Assembly: GCA_028288875.1 (NCBI GenBank)
Contig: JAQGHK010000064.1
Span: forward strand, 1 to 13,133
Direction of reading: 5' to 3'
Source of the DNA: Phycisphaerales bacterium
Lineage (GTDB): Bacteria; Planctomycetota; Phycisphaerae; Tepidisphaerales; Tepidisphaeraceae
Length of the DNA stretch: 13,133 nt
In this document: positions 7,617 to 13,133 of the stretch, piece by piece
Layout of the letters: every line of letters begins with the position of its first letter
Position numbering within the stretch: position 1 is the first letter of the stretch
Translations under genes and position numbers: made by a program
The notes under the pieces: model-generated
What the model was told of the DNA's origin: nothing
Databases searched by the model: none
What the model saw: the letters and a program-made list of their open reading frames with translations, nothing else

Positions 7617-8468
7617 TTACCAAGCCCAACCGCCGTTGGTTGTATTCAACAGACCGGTGCCGTTTGGCACGATCGGGTAACAGGTTTGCCACAGCGGATT
7701 CCATTCGTCGTCGTTGGCTTGGCCAGGCAGATATTGCGTATGGCCGTCAACACAGACCTCGTTCGCCCCCTTCATGTGCGGCCGGGCCATTGGTGTAGAG
7801 TTTTGCGGGCGATAGGCGAGCAAAAAGCCCTGGGACCGGGTCGCAAGAAAATTGCTTTCAACGGCTGACGCGTCAGGCATCCAGAAGCCATCGATAAACA
7901 GCGGAATTTGGTTATAGACCATTCCCTGCGTCGAAGACACAGCGAACTTCATGTACTTATACCACTGCTGCTTCATGCCATAGTTCTTCCCGCTGTGTAC
8001 CGCGAACGGAAGGGTATTTGTGCCATTCTGGTTAACGAACGCCTGTTCCCGAACGCAATCGTTCATGGCATAGGTCCGGCGCTGAAGCAGCGGATTAATA
8101 GCACGCTGAGCCGGGCATTGAAAGGTGGAAGCACTGCCGGTGTATGTCGTATCAGAGATACGAATTCGACCGCCCTTGCCCATGGGCTTCTGGCCGAAAT
8201 AGCGGGGAATGCAGTTGTACCAGATCTTCAGGTCGAGTTCGTCCGTATCGCCGGATCGCCAAATCGGAACGGGGAAATACCCCTTATTTTCGGTCATGTA
8301 AAATGTCGCGCCCATGTAAAGTTGGCGCAGATTGCTCTGGCAGGCGATGCTCTGTGCCGCGGCTCGGGCCTTGCCCAATGATGGCAGCAGAATTGAGATC
8401 AACAACGCAATAATGCCAATGACAACCAACAGCTCAACGAGCGTGAAGCCCTTGTTTCGCGATTTCAT
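7617..8468 (-). CDS. Prepilin-like protein with type IV N-terminal cleavage motif and H-X9-DG domain
   Basis: A 283-residue type IV pilin/type II secretion pseudopilin-like protein. The N-terminus is MKSRNKGFTLVELLVVIGII: cleavage after G7 gives F8 as residue +1 and E12 as the conserved +5 glutamate, followed by a hydrophobic helix to about 30. Near the C-terminus H231, then nine residues, then D241-G242 match exactly the H-X9-DG motif of the planctomycete/lentisphaera prepilin family. It should be inserted in the inner membrane, processed by a prepilin peptidase encoded elsewhere, and assembled or held in the periplasm. The start ATG at 8468-8466 has GGAGG five bases upstream. It is the first gene of the minus-strand operon and divergent from the XylR-like regulator. 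Such proteins are numerous in planctomycete genomes and their roles are mostly unknown. Cys residues (43, 86, 118, 138, 239, 263) might form disulfides. Confidence 0.93.
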   Translation of the reverse strand: MKSRNKGFTLVELLVVIGIIALLISILLPSLGKARAAAQSIACQSNLRQLYMGATFYMTENKGYFPVPIWRSGDTDELDLKIWYNCIPRYFGQKPMGKGGRIRISDTTYTGSASTFQCPAQRAINPLLQRRTYAMNDCVREQAFVNQNGTNTLPFAVHSGKNYGMKQQWYKYMKFAVSSTQGMVYNQIPLFIDGFWMPDASAVESNFLATRSQGFLLAYRPQNSTPMARPHMKGANEVCVDGHTQYLPGQANDDEWNPLWQTCYPIVPNGTGLLNTTNGGWAW

Positions 8469-8489
8469 GCCAACCTCCGCTTAAAACCG

Positions 8490-8555
8490 GCGTCTCCGCC
8501 GTACAACATCCTCTTCGCTGTGCGGCGGCCCGCGTGGAGCAGGCCGCAGAGACGC
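8490..8555 (-). promoter_or_regulatory. Structured 5' leader of the prepilin mRNA (candidate)
   Basis: On the minus strand GCGTCTCTGC (8555-8546) pairs with GCGGAGACGC (8499-8490) to give 10 continuous pairs including one G-U; on the plus strand that pair is C-A. Inside the closed 46-base loop GGCC (8545-8542) can pair with GGCC (8530-8527), making an inner hairpin. The 3' arm ends about 21 bases before the prepilin ATG, just upstream of a second GCGGAGG that is the ribosome binding site. It could insulate or regulate translation or stability. No known riboswitch class is recognised. Confidence 0.45.
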
Positions 8556-8591
8556 ACTAGATTTGATTCAAGCAGGATACCCGCTAAAGAC

Positions 8592-8635
8592 TGCGACAAA
8601 ATCGCACATTGTGCTATCTGGGTGTCTAATTGTGC
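8592..8635. promoter_or_regulatory. Operator-like repeat cluster, probable site for the XylR-like regulator
   Basis: ATTGTGC occurs at 8608-8614 and again at 8629-8635, exactly 21 bp apart, the spacing typical of tandem half-sites bound by AraC-family dimers. The first copy is also the right half of an 11-base palindrome, GCACATTGTGC (8604-8614). Overlapping it, TGCGA (8592-8596) and TCGCA (8602-8606) form a 5-bp inverted repeat. The cluster lies between the divergent prepilin operon and regulator gene. Binding is inferred. Confidence 0.5.
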
Positions 8636-8788
8636 AAAACTAAGCAGTTCAATGCGCCCGGCGAATTTTCCGTTATATTTCGACCATCGCCGGCGACTTC
8701 CTGCGTGGCACCAGGACGAGGATCGAGGGGAAAAACAGGGCGTCCGTCGCTCTCAGGTCATTTGTTCGTTGTATGAAGTGAACCGCGC

Positions 8789-10000
8789 ATGAGCACCAAG
8801 CAATTGCACCGATCGTCCCGTCCCCGGCGTTTCGCCGAGTCAGAAACCGATGGCTTCGCCAAGCGCCCCCGAGTGATGCTCGCCATCGAATGGCTTGACT
8901 ATGAGCTGAACCTGGGCGTAGCGGAATTTGCCCGAAAACATGGCTGGATCATTGACGACGTCGTTAGCCACACCGGCCAGCCCGACCCCGATTGGACGGG
9001 CGATGGCATCATTGCCCTGCTCCGCCATAAAGACAGCGAATTGACGCGTTTTGTGAAGTCCGCCACCGTGCCCGTGGTTGATCTTGTGAACGAACTGCCG
9101 GAGATCGACGTGCCCCGGGTCTTGGCCGATAACTATGCCATCGGCCGAACCGGCGCGGAGCACCTGCTGTCTTGCGGGCTGCATCACTTAGCTTTTGTGA
9201 ACCTGTGGGACAGCCACGTCGAGCGGGAACGCATGGCCGGCTTCCGCACGGCCGTGGAGGAGGCAGGACGCACCTTTTACCAACTCCGTCGCGACAAAAA
9301 GGGCAAAGCGCACGCGCAGACCCTTGAATTTATCCGCGAACAGATCAGCAAACTGCCCCGGCCGCTCGGGGCGATGGGCCATTCCGACCGCGAAGCCACC
9401 TACATCATTCAGGCCTGCGAAATGGCGGGGTTGCACGTGCCGGAAGAGGTCGCCGTGGTCGGGAGCGACAATGACCCGATTCTATGCGAACTCGGCCCGG
9501 TGCCCGTGTCCAGCGTCGACAATCGCCGCCGCAATCAGGGCTATGAGGCCGCCGCCCTTCTCGACCAGTTGATGAACGGCGACGCCCCGCCGAAGGAAGC
9601 GATTCGTGTGCCGACGGGCCCCGTTATTCTTCGCCACAGCTCTGAGGTTCTGGCGGTGCCCGATCCGGACCTGTCGCGGGCCCTGCGATTTATCGCGGAG
9701 AACTACCGCAAATCCATCACGGTGCAGGATGTCGTCGACCATGTCGACGTCACCCGCCGCCGTCTATACATGCTGTTCGAAGAGCACCTCGGCCGGCCGA
9801 TTCATGCGGAGATTCTGCGACGGCGGCTCGATCTGGCTCGCAATCTGCTCGTGACGACCACGAACAAGCTATTCGCTGTAGCCCGCGCCTGCGGTTTTAG
9901 TGACGCCCAGCAATTTACCCGTGTTTTCACACGCGAAAGTGGCATCGCCCCCAGCCGATACCGCCATGCCCAGGGTCAGCGGGGAGACAGTCGACGCTGA
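8789..10000 (+). CDS. XylR-like transcriptional regulator (sugar-binding domain plus AraC-type HTH)
   Basis: A 403-residue cytoplasmic regulator with the layout of E. coli XylR (about 390 residues). After a basic leader (1-26), a LacI/periplasmic-binding-protein-like sensor domain runs from about 27 to 285, with GRTGAEHLLSCGLHHLAFV (119-137), ERMAGFRTAV (147-156), and EEVAVVGSDNDPILCEL (219-235), where D227-N228 matches the XylR sugar-pocket signature DND. The C-terminal AraC domain (about 296-394) has two helix-turn-helix units: ITVQDVVDHVDVTRRRLYMLF and VARACGFSDAQQFTRVF, ending in a typical APSRYR. It likely activates or represses the divergent prepilin-GH130 operon in response to a sugar; the ligand is not identifiable, though the GH130 gene suggests a mannose derivative. 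The ATG at 8789 has only a weak ribosome binding site (GAAGTG). The extra N-terminal 26 residues could be trimmed, but no better start was seen. Confidence 0.9.
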   Translation: MSTKQLHRSSRPRRFAESETDGFAKRPRVMLAIEWLDYELNLGVAEFARKHGWIIDDVVSHTGQPDPDWTGDGIIALLRHKDSELTRFVKSATVPVVDLVNELPEIDVPRVLADNYAIGRTGAEHLLSCGLHHLAFVNLWDSHVERERMAGFRTAVEEAGRTFYQLRRDKKGKAHAQTLEFIREQISKLPRPLGAMGHSDREATYIIQACEMAGLHVPEEVAVVGSDNDPILCELGPVPVSSVDNRRRNQGYEAAALLDQLMNGDAPPKEAIRVPTGPVILRHSSEVLAVPDPDLSRALRFIAENYRKSITVQDVVDHVDVTRRRLYMLFEEHLGRPIHAEILRRRLDLARNLLVTTTNKLFAVARACGFSDAQQFTRVFTRESGIAPSRYRHAQGQRGDSRR

Positions 10001-10147
10001 GTGAGGTCACGCCCCACCGGGAACCGCAGACGATCGCCTTTGATTAGGCCATCCGGTGTCTTAGATACGCGATAGCCATAAACCACGATCGGCCGCTGCC
10101 AACGACCGGTTATTGCCGCTTCGACCGTTTAAACGTCAACTTTTGCC

Positions 10148-10164
10148 CCAACGTAGCACGTTGG
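10148..10164. repeat. Perfect 7-bp hairpin downstream of the regulator gene
   Basis: CCAACGT (10148-10154) and ACGTTGG (10158-10164) flank AGC. It lies 147 bases past the regulator stop. No T-run follows on the plus strand and only GGCAAAAG follows on the minus strand, so it is not a canonical terminator. Confidence 0.4.
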
Positions 10165-10364
10165 AGCATGCCGCTCGCGTAGCAGAAATAACCGCCGAAA
10201 TCCCTACGCCGGTTCCTCAGATGACACAAGAGCATATTTGGGGCTGCGACATTTTTCGCACTCTCTCTCTGCACTAAATGCTGGGTGTTCATCCCTTATA
10301 TCGCGTAGCAAAGCAGTTTTAATGGTTTAAGTTAATGAGATCATATCTGCCTGTTGAACGTCCG

Positions 10365-10424
10365 GAGTGGAGGAGTACTTGGTTGATGCCAAGGAACCGG
10401 TCGAACGGGGGCTTGAGTGGAGGA
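10365..10424 (+). repeat. Duplicated GAGTGGAGGA in the leader of the PEP-CTERM gene
   Basis: The same 10 bases occur at 10365-10374 and 10415-10424, exactly 50 bp apart. The second copy contains the ribosome binding site (GGAGG, 10419-10423) seven bases before the ATG at 10431. The first copy contains an equivalent GGAGG and precedes an in-frame ATG at 10386, which is a less likely start because it would put 15 polar residues ahead of the signal peptide. Confidence 0.45.
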
Positions 10425-10430
10425 TGGCAA

Positions 10431-11171
10431 ATGGTTAAGGCTTTTGACAAGAAAATTGTCGGTTACGCGGCCGCTGCGGCAGCCGCTGCTGTTTCGGGTG
10501 GTTCCGCTCAAGCGGCGCCCGTAGTCGTCAACTTCAGCGATATTGGTAACGGCGGTGCGGTGAATGACGGCACCGGCGCTCCAGTCATCTATACTCAGGT
10601 TCCGAACCAAATAGCGGCTGGCGCAGGCTCTGCACCAGCAGGTGGCGCGGACAATGGCGAACACGCGTTCATGAAGCTCAACGGTAACACCAATGGTACC
10701 GGCAAAGATAACACCTCTTTCATGGTGACTTCGGCTGGCACCACGGGTGTGATGAAGAATCTCGCACCAGGCACTGTTATCGACGGTTCCGGACTGTTCT
10801 CGGGCACGACGTCTGCAGACCCGGCAACTTCGGGCAGCAATCAGCAAAGCACCTTGGCGTTCTTTGATACGGCGACCAACGCGTCGTACGCCCCGTTCGC
10901 GAGCTTCGATGCCCCGCAGTTTACGGTCGGAACGCCGGGTTACATCGGCGTTAAATTTAACGCTGGTGGCGTTGGGCCGGTCGATTATGGGTACATTACG
11001 ATTACCATGAACCATGATGCTGGTTTTGGTGGTACTGCACTTACGTACACAGGCAGCCTGACGTACGACGACACCGGCGCGGCCGTCACGATTCCAGGAG
11101 GGGCGACTCCCGAACCCGCTAGCCTTGCCCTGCTGGCGCTCGGTGCAGTCGGATTGCTCCGCCGTCGTTAG
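10431..11171 (+). CDS. Secreted PEP-CTERM protein
   Basis: A 246-residue exported protein. The signal peptide is clear: a KAFDKK basic start, an Ala-rich core (12-22), and an A-Q-A cleavage site after residue 28, before APVVVNF. The mature part is low in charge, rich in Gly, Thr, Ser, Asn and Ala, with a beta-rich segment (about 163-215, YIGVKF ... DYGYITI ... LTYTGSLTYDD) resembling other Phycisphaerae PEP-CTERM proteins. The C-terminus carries the sorting signal: TPEPASLALLALGAV from 226, then GLLRRR, i.e. PEP (227-229), a hydrophobic helix and a basic end. Such proteins are recognised by an exosortase, cut and linked to surface polymers; no exosortase gene is in the window. The start at 10431 is fixed by the signal peptide and by GGAGG seven bases upstream. 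It has its own terminator at 11209. Precise role unknown; a matrix or surface protein is likely. Confidence 0.88.
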   Translation: MVKAFDKKIVGYAAAAAAAAVSGGSAQAAPVVVNFSDIGNGGAVNDGTGAPVIYTQVPNQIAAGAGSAPAGGADNGEHAFMKLNGNTNGTGKDNTSFMVTSAGTTGVMKNLAPGTVIDGSGLFSGTTSADPATSGSNQQSTLAFFDTATNASYAPFASFDAPQFTVGTPGYIGVKFNAGGVGPVDYGYITITMNHDAGFGGTALTYTGSLTYDDTGAAVTIPGGATPEPASLALLALGAVGLLRRR

Positions 11172-11208
11172 GACTGACTGGTAGACGCATTCATTTGTTG
11201 ATTTTCAG

Positions 11209-11245
11209 GCCCCGCTCCCTTAACTGGAAGCGGGGCTTTGTTTTT
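11209..11245 (+). terminator. Strong intrinsic terminator after the PEP-CTERM gene
   Basis: GCCCCGCT (11209-11216) pairs perfectly with AGCGGGGC (11229-11236), followed at once by TTTGTTTTT (11237-11245), a textbook Rho-independent terminator 37 bases past the stop. It ends only 10 bases before the candidate ATG of the phosphodiesterase-TPR gene, which is unusual. Confidence 0.9.
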
Positions 11246-11255
11246 CCCGATACGG

Positions 11256-13133
11256 ATGGCAATGGAAGAATCCACCAGCGAAACCAACAAACCGCGGAAG
11301 CTTCTTCTGGTCGGTTGGGATGCAGCCGAATGGACCGTCGTACGCCCTTTAGTGAACGCCGGCCTCATGCCGAACTTGACACGGCTGATTGAAGGCGGTG
11401 TTTCTGGAAACTTGGCGGCCGGTCAGCCGCTTGTGTCACCGTTAGTTTGGGCGTCCATCGTAACGGGCAAACGCCCATACAAGCATGGTGTTTTGGGCAC
11501 AGGCGAGCCACGGTCCGATAAATTAGACACGCGGCCGATTTCGTCACACGCGCGTTCGACGAAAGCCCTCTGGAATATCCTTTCGCAAAGTGGAAAACGC
11601 GTCCATTGCGTAAACGCATATGCGTCCGCACCTGCCGATTCGATCAACGGCGTGTTCGTCCCCAGAGAGTTTATTTTGGGATCAATCACTGCCGAAAGTG
11701 CACCGTTTTGCTTAAATGTCGAACCGGACTCCTTCGGCAAATCGCTCGAAGTGCTGCGCATTGCTCCGACCGACTTGGATGCAAGTCTTTTGCTGCATTT
11801 CCTGCCCAATGCAGCGAAGCTGAACGACCGTCGCGACCCACGCCTTCATATTGTTGCCTCCGCCTTGGCTGAAACTGCCACAACCCACGCGATCGCATGC
11901 GACATCCTGCAGCATCAGGAGTGGGATTTTACGGCCGTCACGTACACCGCGTTGGAAACGATTTCCCACGCGTTTATGCGATTTCATCCGCCGAAACTCG
12001 AAGAAATTTCGGGAGAAGAATTCAATGAGTTTGGTGACGTCGTTCAAAAAACATACCGCCTGTGCGACATGATGCTGGGGCGACTGGCTGAATTGGCGGG
12101 ACCGGATGCGACTGTCTTGGTCGTTTCTGATCATGGTTTCGTGACGGGGCGAAGTCGTGCGTCGATGAAATTTGTGCGGGATGAGGCCGGTGCCATGGCG
12201 CTTCATCGCGGCCAAGGAATGTTTGTGCTGAAGGGGCCCTCTATTATTGCGGACGAGCTGCTGGAGGGCGCGACGGTCTACGATGTTGCACCCACAGTCC
12301 TGACGCTCTTTGGTTTGCCCTCAGCAGCGGACATGGACGGGCGGCCGCTCATGGAGGCATTGGTGGGACTACCAATGCCAGAAAGAGTCCCGTCTTGGGA
12401 CTCGGTCGCCGGCGATAGCGGAATGGTTGGCCCTGAGCAGCTACCCGAAGTTGACGAATCGATCAGCTACCTCGCAGAGCTCGGGTACAAGGAAACACCC
12501 TCGCCTGACGCGCAACAGCGGTTGAACGCCGTTCGCGACGATATCGATTTCAATACCGCCAGAAGTCTTATCGACGCACGCAGGCCCGCGGAGGCGCTGC
12601 CGTTTCTTGAGCGGCTGGTGCGGTTGCATCCAGACAACCCTAATTACGCGCGATCGTTGTTCGAATCTTACATTGCCTGCGGCCGGCTCGACGATGCCCG
12701 CGCTGTCGTACAGCGTTCATGGGATCGCGGATTCCATGGAACGCTGCAGCACCTCGGTTTTGCGATGGTCGACGTGGCAGAAAATAGATTTCAGTCTGCT
12801 TTAGATCATCTGCGGCATGTGCAACCTGAAAGCATCTGCATGCCTGGCGTGAATCTTCTGATCGGCCGCGCATACCTTCGCTTGCGGAACTGGGAGGAAG
12901 CGGATCGGGCATTTCAGCAGGAAATCGCCGAATGGCCGGAAAATGCTTCCGCCCTCACCGGCCGTGCCGCGGTCGCATTGGAAACCGGAAAGTATCAGCC
13001 TGCCGCCGAAATTGCCCTTCAGGCGATCGGCCTGAAGACGGACTTTGCCGAAGCTCATCACGCCCTTGGCATTGCGCTGATGAAGTTGCACCGACCTCAA
13101 GAGTCTGCGATTGCGCTCCGAAGGTGCCTGCAA
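11256..13133 (+). CDS. Type I phosphodiesterase/alkaline-phosphatase-superfamily enzyme with C-terminal TPR repeats (partial, runs off the end)
   Basis: An open frame of 626 codons without a stop to the window edge. The N-terminal half is a type I phosphodiesterase/nucleotide pyrophosphatase-like domain: LLLVGWDAAEW with metal ligand D22; VSPLVWASIVTGKRPYKHG with S61 at the nucleophile position (Thr in NPP enzymes, KTFPNHYTIVTG); an ETISHAF segment with E234 and H238 at the metal-binding D-x3-H position; VVSDHGF with D292-H293; LHRGQGMFV with H317; then GATVYDVAPTVLTLFGLP (about 338-355). From about residue 430 the protein becomes helical TPR repeats (AEALPFLERLVRLHPDNP, WEEADRAFQQEIAEWPEN, and more), likely for protein contacts. 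No signal peptide, so probably cytoplasmic. Substrate unknown. The start is uncertain: ATG at 11256 and 11262 are both in frame and neither has a good ribosome binding site; the frame has no stop back to 11202. Residue numbers use 11256. Family assignment is sure; Ser and Glu replacements at key places make activity less so. Confidence 0.87.
   Translation, partial: MAMEESTSETNKPRKLLLVGWDAAEWTVVRPLVNAGLMPNLTRLIEGGVSGNLAAGQPLVSPLVWASIVTGKRPYKHGVLGTGEPRSDKLDTRPISSHARSTKALWNILSQSGKRVHCVNAYASAPADSINGVFVPREFILGSITAESAPFCLNVEPDSFGKSLEVLRIAPTDLDASLLLHFLPNAAKLNDRRDPRLHIVASALAETATTHAIACDILQHQEWDFTAVTYTALETISHAFMRFHPPKLEEISGEEFNEFGDVVQKTYRLCDMMLGRLAELAGPDATVLVVSDHGFVTGRSRASMKFVRDEAGAMALHRGQGMFVLKGPSIIADELLEGATVYDVAPTVLTLFGLPSAADMDGRPLMEALVGLPMPERVPSWDSVAGDSGMVGPEQLPEVDESISYLAELGYKETPSPDAQQRLNAVRDDIDFNTARSLIDARRPAEALPFLERLVRLHPDNPNYARSLFESYIACGRLDDARAVVQRSWDRGFHGTLQHLGFAMVDVAENRFQSALDHLRHVQPESICMPGVNLLIGRAYLRLRNWEEADRAFQQEIAEWPENASALTGRAAVALETGKYQPAAEIALQAIGLKTDFAEAHHALGIALMKLHRPQESAIALRRCLQ

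Larger units (their letters stand above)
8469..8788. other. Divergent regulatory region between prepilin operon and XylR-like regulator
   Basis: 320 bases without a convincing gene. It holds, from left to right, the prepilin ribosome binding site (GGAGG on the minus strand at 8474-8478), a structured leader (8490-8555), an operator-like cluster (8592-8635) and a poorly resolved stretch up to the regulator start. TATATT at 8674-8679 could be a -10 box for the regulator, but no good -35 box accompanies it. On the minus strand TATCCT (8579-8574) is a candidate -10 with poor -35 spacing. Neither promoter is claimed. Confidence 0.6.
10001..10430. other. 430-bp gene-poor stretch before the PEP-CTERM gene
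   Basis: No supported gene on either strand. It contains a 10-base perfect palindrome CGTTTAAACG (10126-10135), a short perfect hairpin (10148-10164), a (CT)5 tract (10261-10270), and the long 5' leader of the next gene. Base composition drops in GC from about 10230 to 10350, suggesting the promoter of the PEP-CTERM gene lies there; TATATC at 10297-10302 is a possible -10 box without a clear -35. A small-RNA gene cannot be excluded. Confidence 0.5.

Noticed and set aside
10261..10270. (CT)5 tract as a phase-variation repeat
   Set aside because: Short, non-coding and more than 150 bases from the start codon; five units are expected by chance.
10110..10292. 60-codon minus-strand open frame in the gap before the PEP-CTERM gene
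   Set aside because: No recognisable domain, no convincing start, and it runs across the hairpin and palindrome.
1..13133. CRISPR array, IS element, phage genes, tRNA or rRNA
   Set aside because: No regularly spaced repeats, transposase or integrase motifs, terminal repeats, or RNA-gene signatures were seen on either strand.

Overview
The window looks like chromosomal DNA from a high-GC planctomycete, most likely of the Phycisphaerae / WD2101 (Humisphaera, Tepidisphaera) type. This rests on protein signatures and not on any marker gene: a giant secreted protein with an N-terminal LEPR-XLL-like motif, a prepilin with an exact H-X9-DG motif, a PEP-CTERM protein ending in a Leu/Ala-rich helix plus RRR, a XylR-type AraC regulator, and an alkaline-phosphatase-superfamily enzyme fused to TPR repeats. 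No phage, IS element, CRISPR array, tRNA or rRNA was seen.

Layout. (1) At 1-315, on the minus strand and cut by the window edge, is the N-terminus of a DctA-type C4-dicarboxylate symporter. It is divergent from an NAD-dependent epimerase/dehydratase (489-1379). (2) At 1608-5504 is a 1298-residue multidomain extracellular protein: LEPR-XLL-like N-terminus, propeller-like region, three PA14 domains, an SbsA-like Ig domain, a dockerin-type EF-hand pair and a C-terminal SdrD B-like domain. (3) From 8468 down to 5784, on the minus strand, is a probable operon: H-X9-DG prepilin, a 162-residue single-pass membrane protein and a GH130 glycosidase/phosphorylase. (4) Divergent from it is a XylR-like regulator (8789-10000). 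The 320 bp between them hold a 21-bp-spaced direct repeat and an inverted-repeat cluster. (5) After a 430-bp gene-poor stretch come a PEP-CTERM protein (10431-11171), a strong intrinsic terminator, and the start of a phosphodiesterase-TPR fusion (11256 to the end, cut by the edge).

How the genes may work together. The central block reads as a small carbohydrate-responsive locus. A sugar-sensing regulator faces genes for a pseudopilin-like surface protein, a membrane protein and a GH130 enzyme that lacks a signal peptide and so probably acts on imported mannosides. The large PA14/dockerin protein lies convergent to it and may bind or process glycan outside the cell. The most interesting signals are this prepilin-glycosidase-regulator arrangement and two RNA elements flanking the prepilin gene. 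Both RNA elements fold continuously only on the transcribed minus strand, because each contains a pair that is G-U in the RNA but A-C on the opposite strand. Functions are inferred from motifs read by eye; no database search was run.
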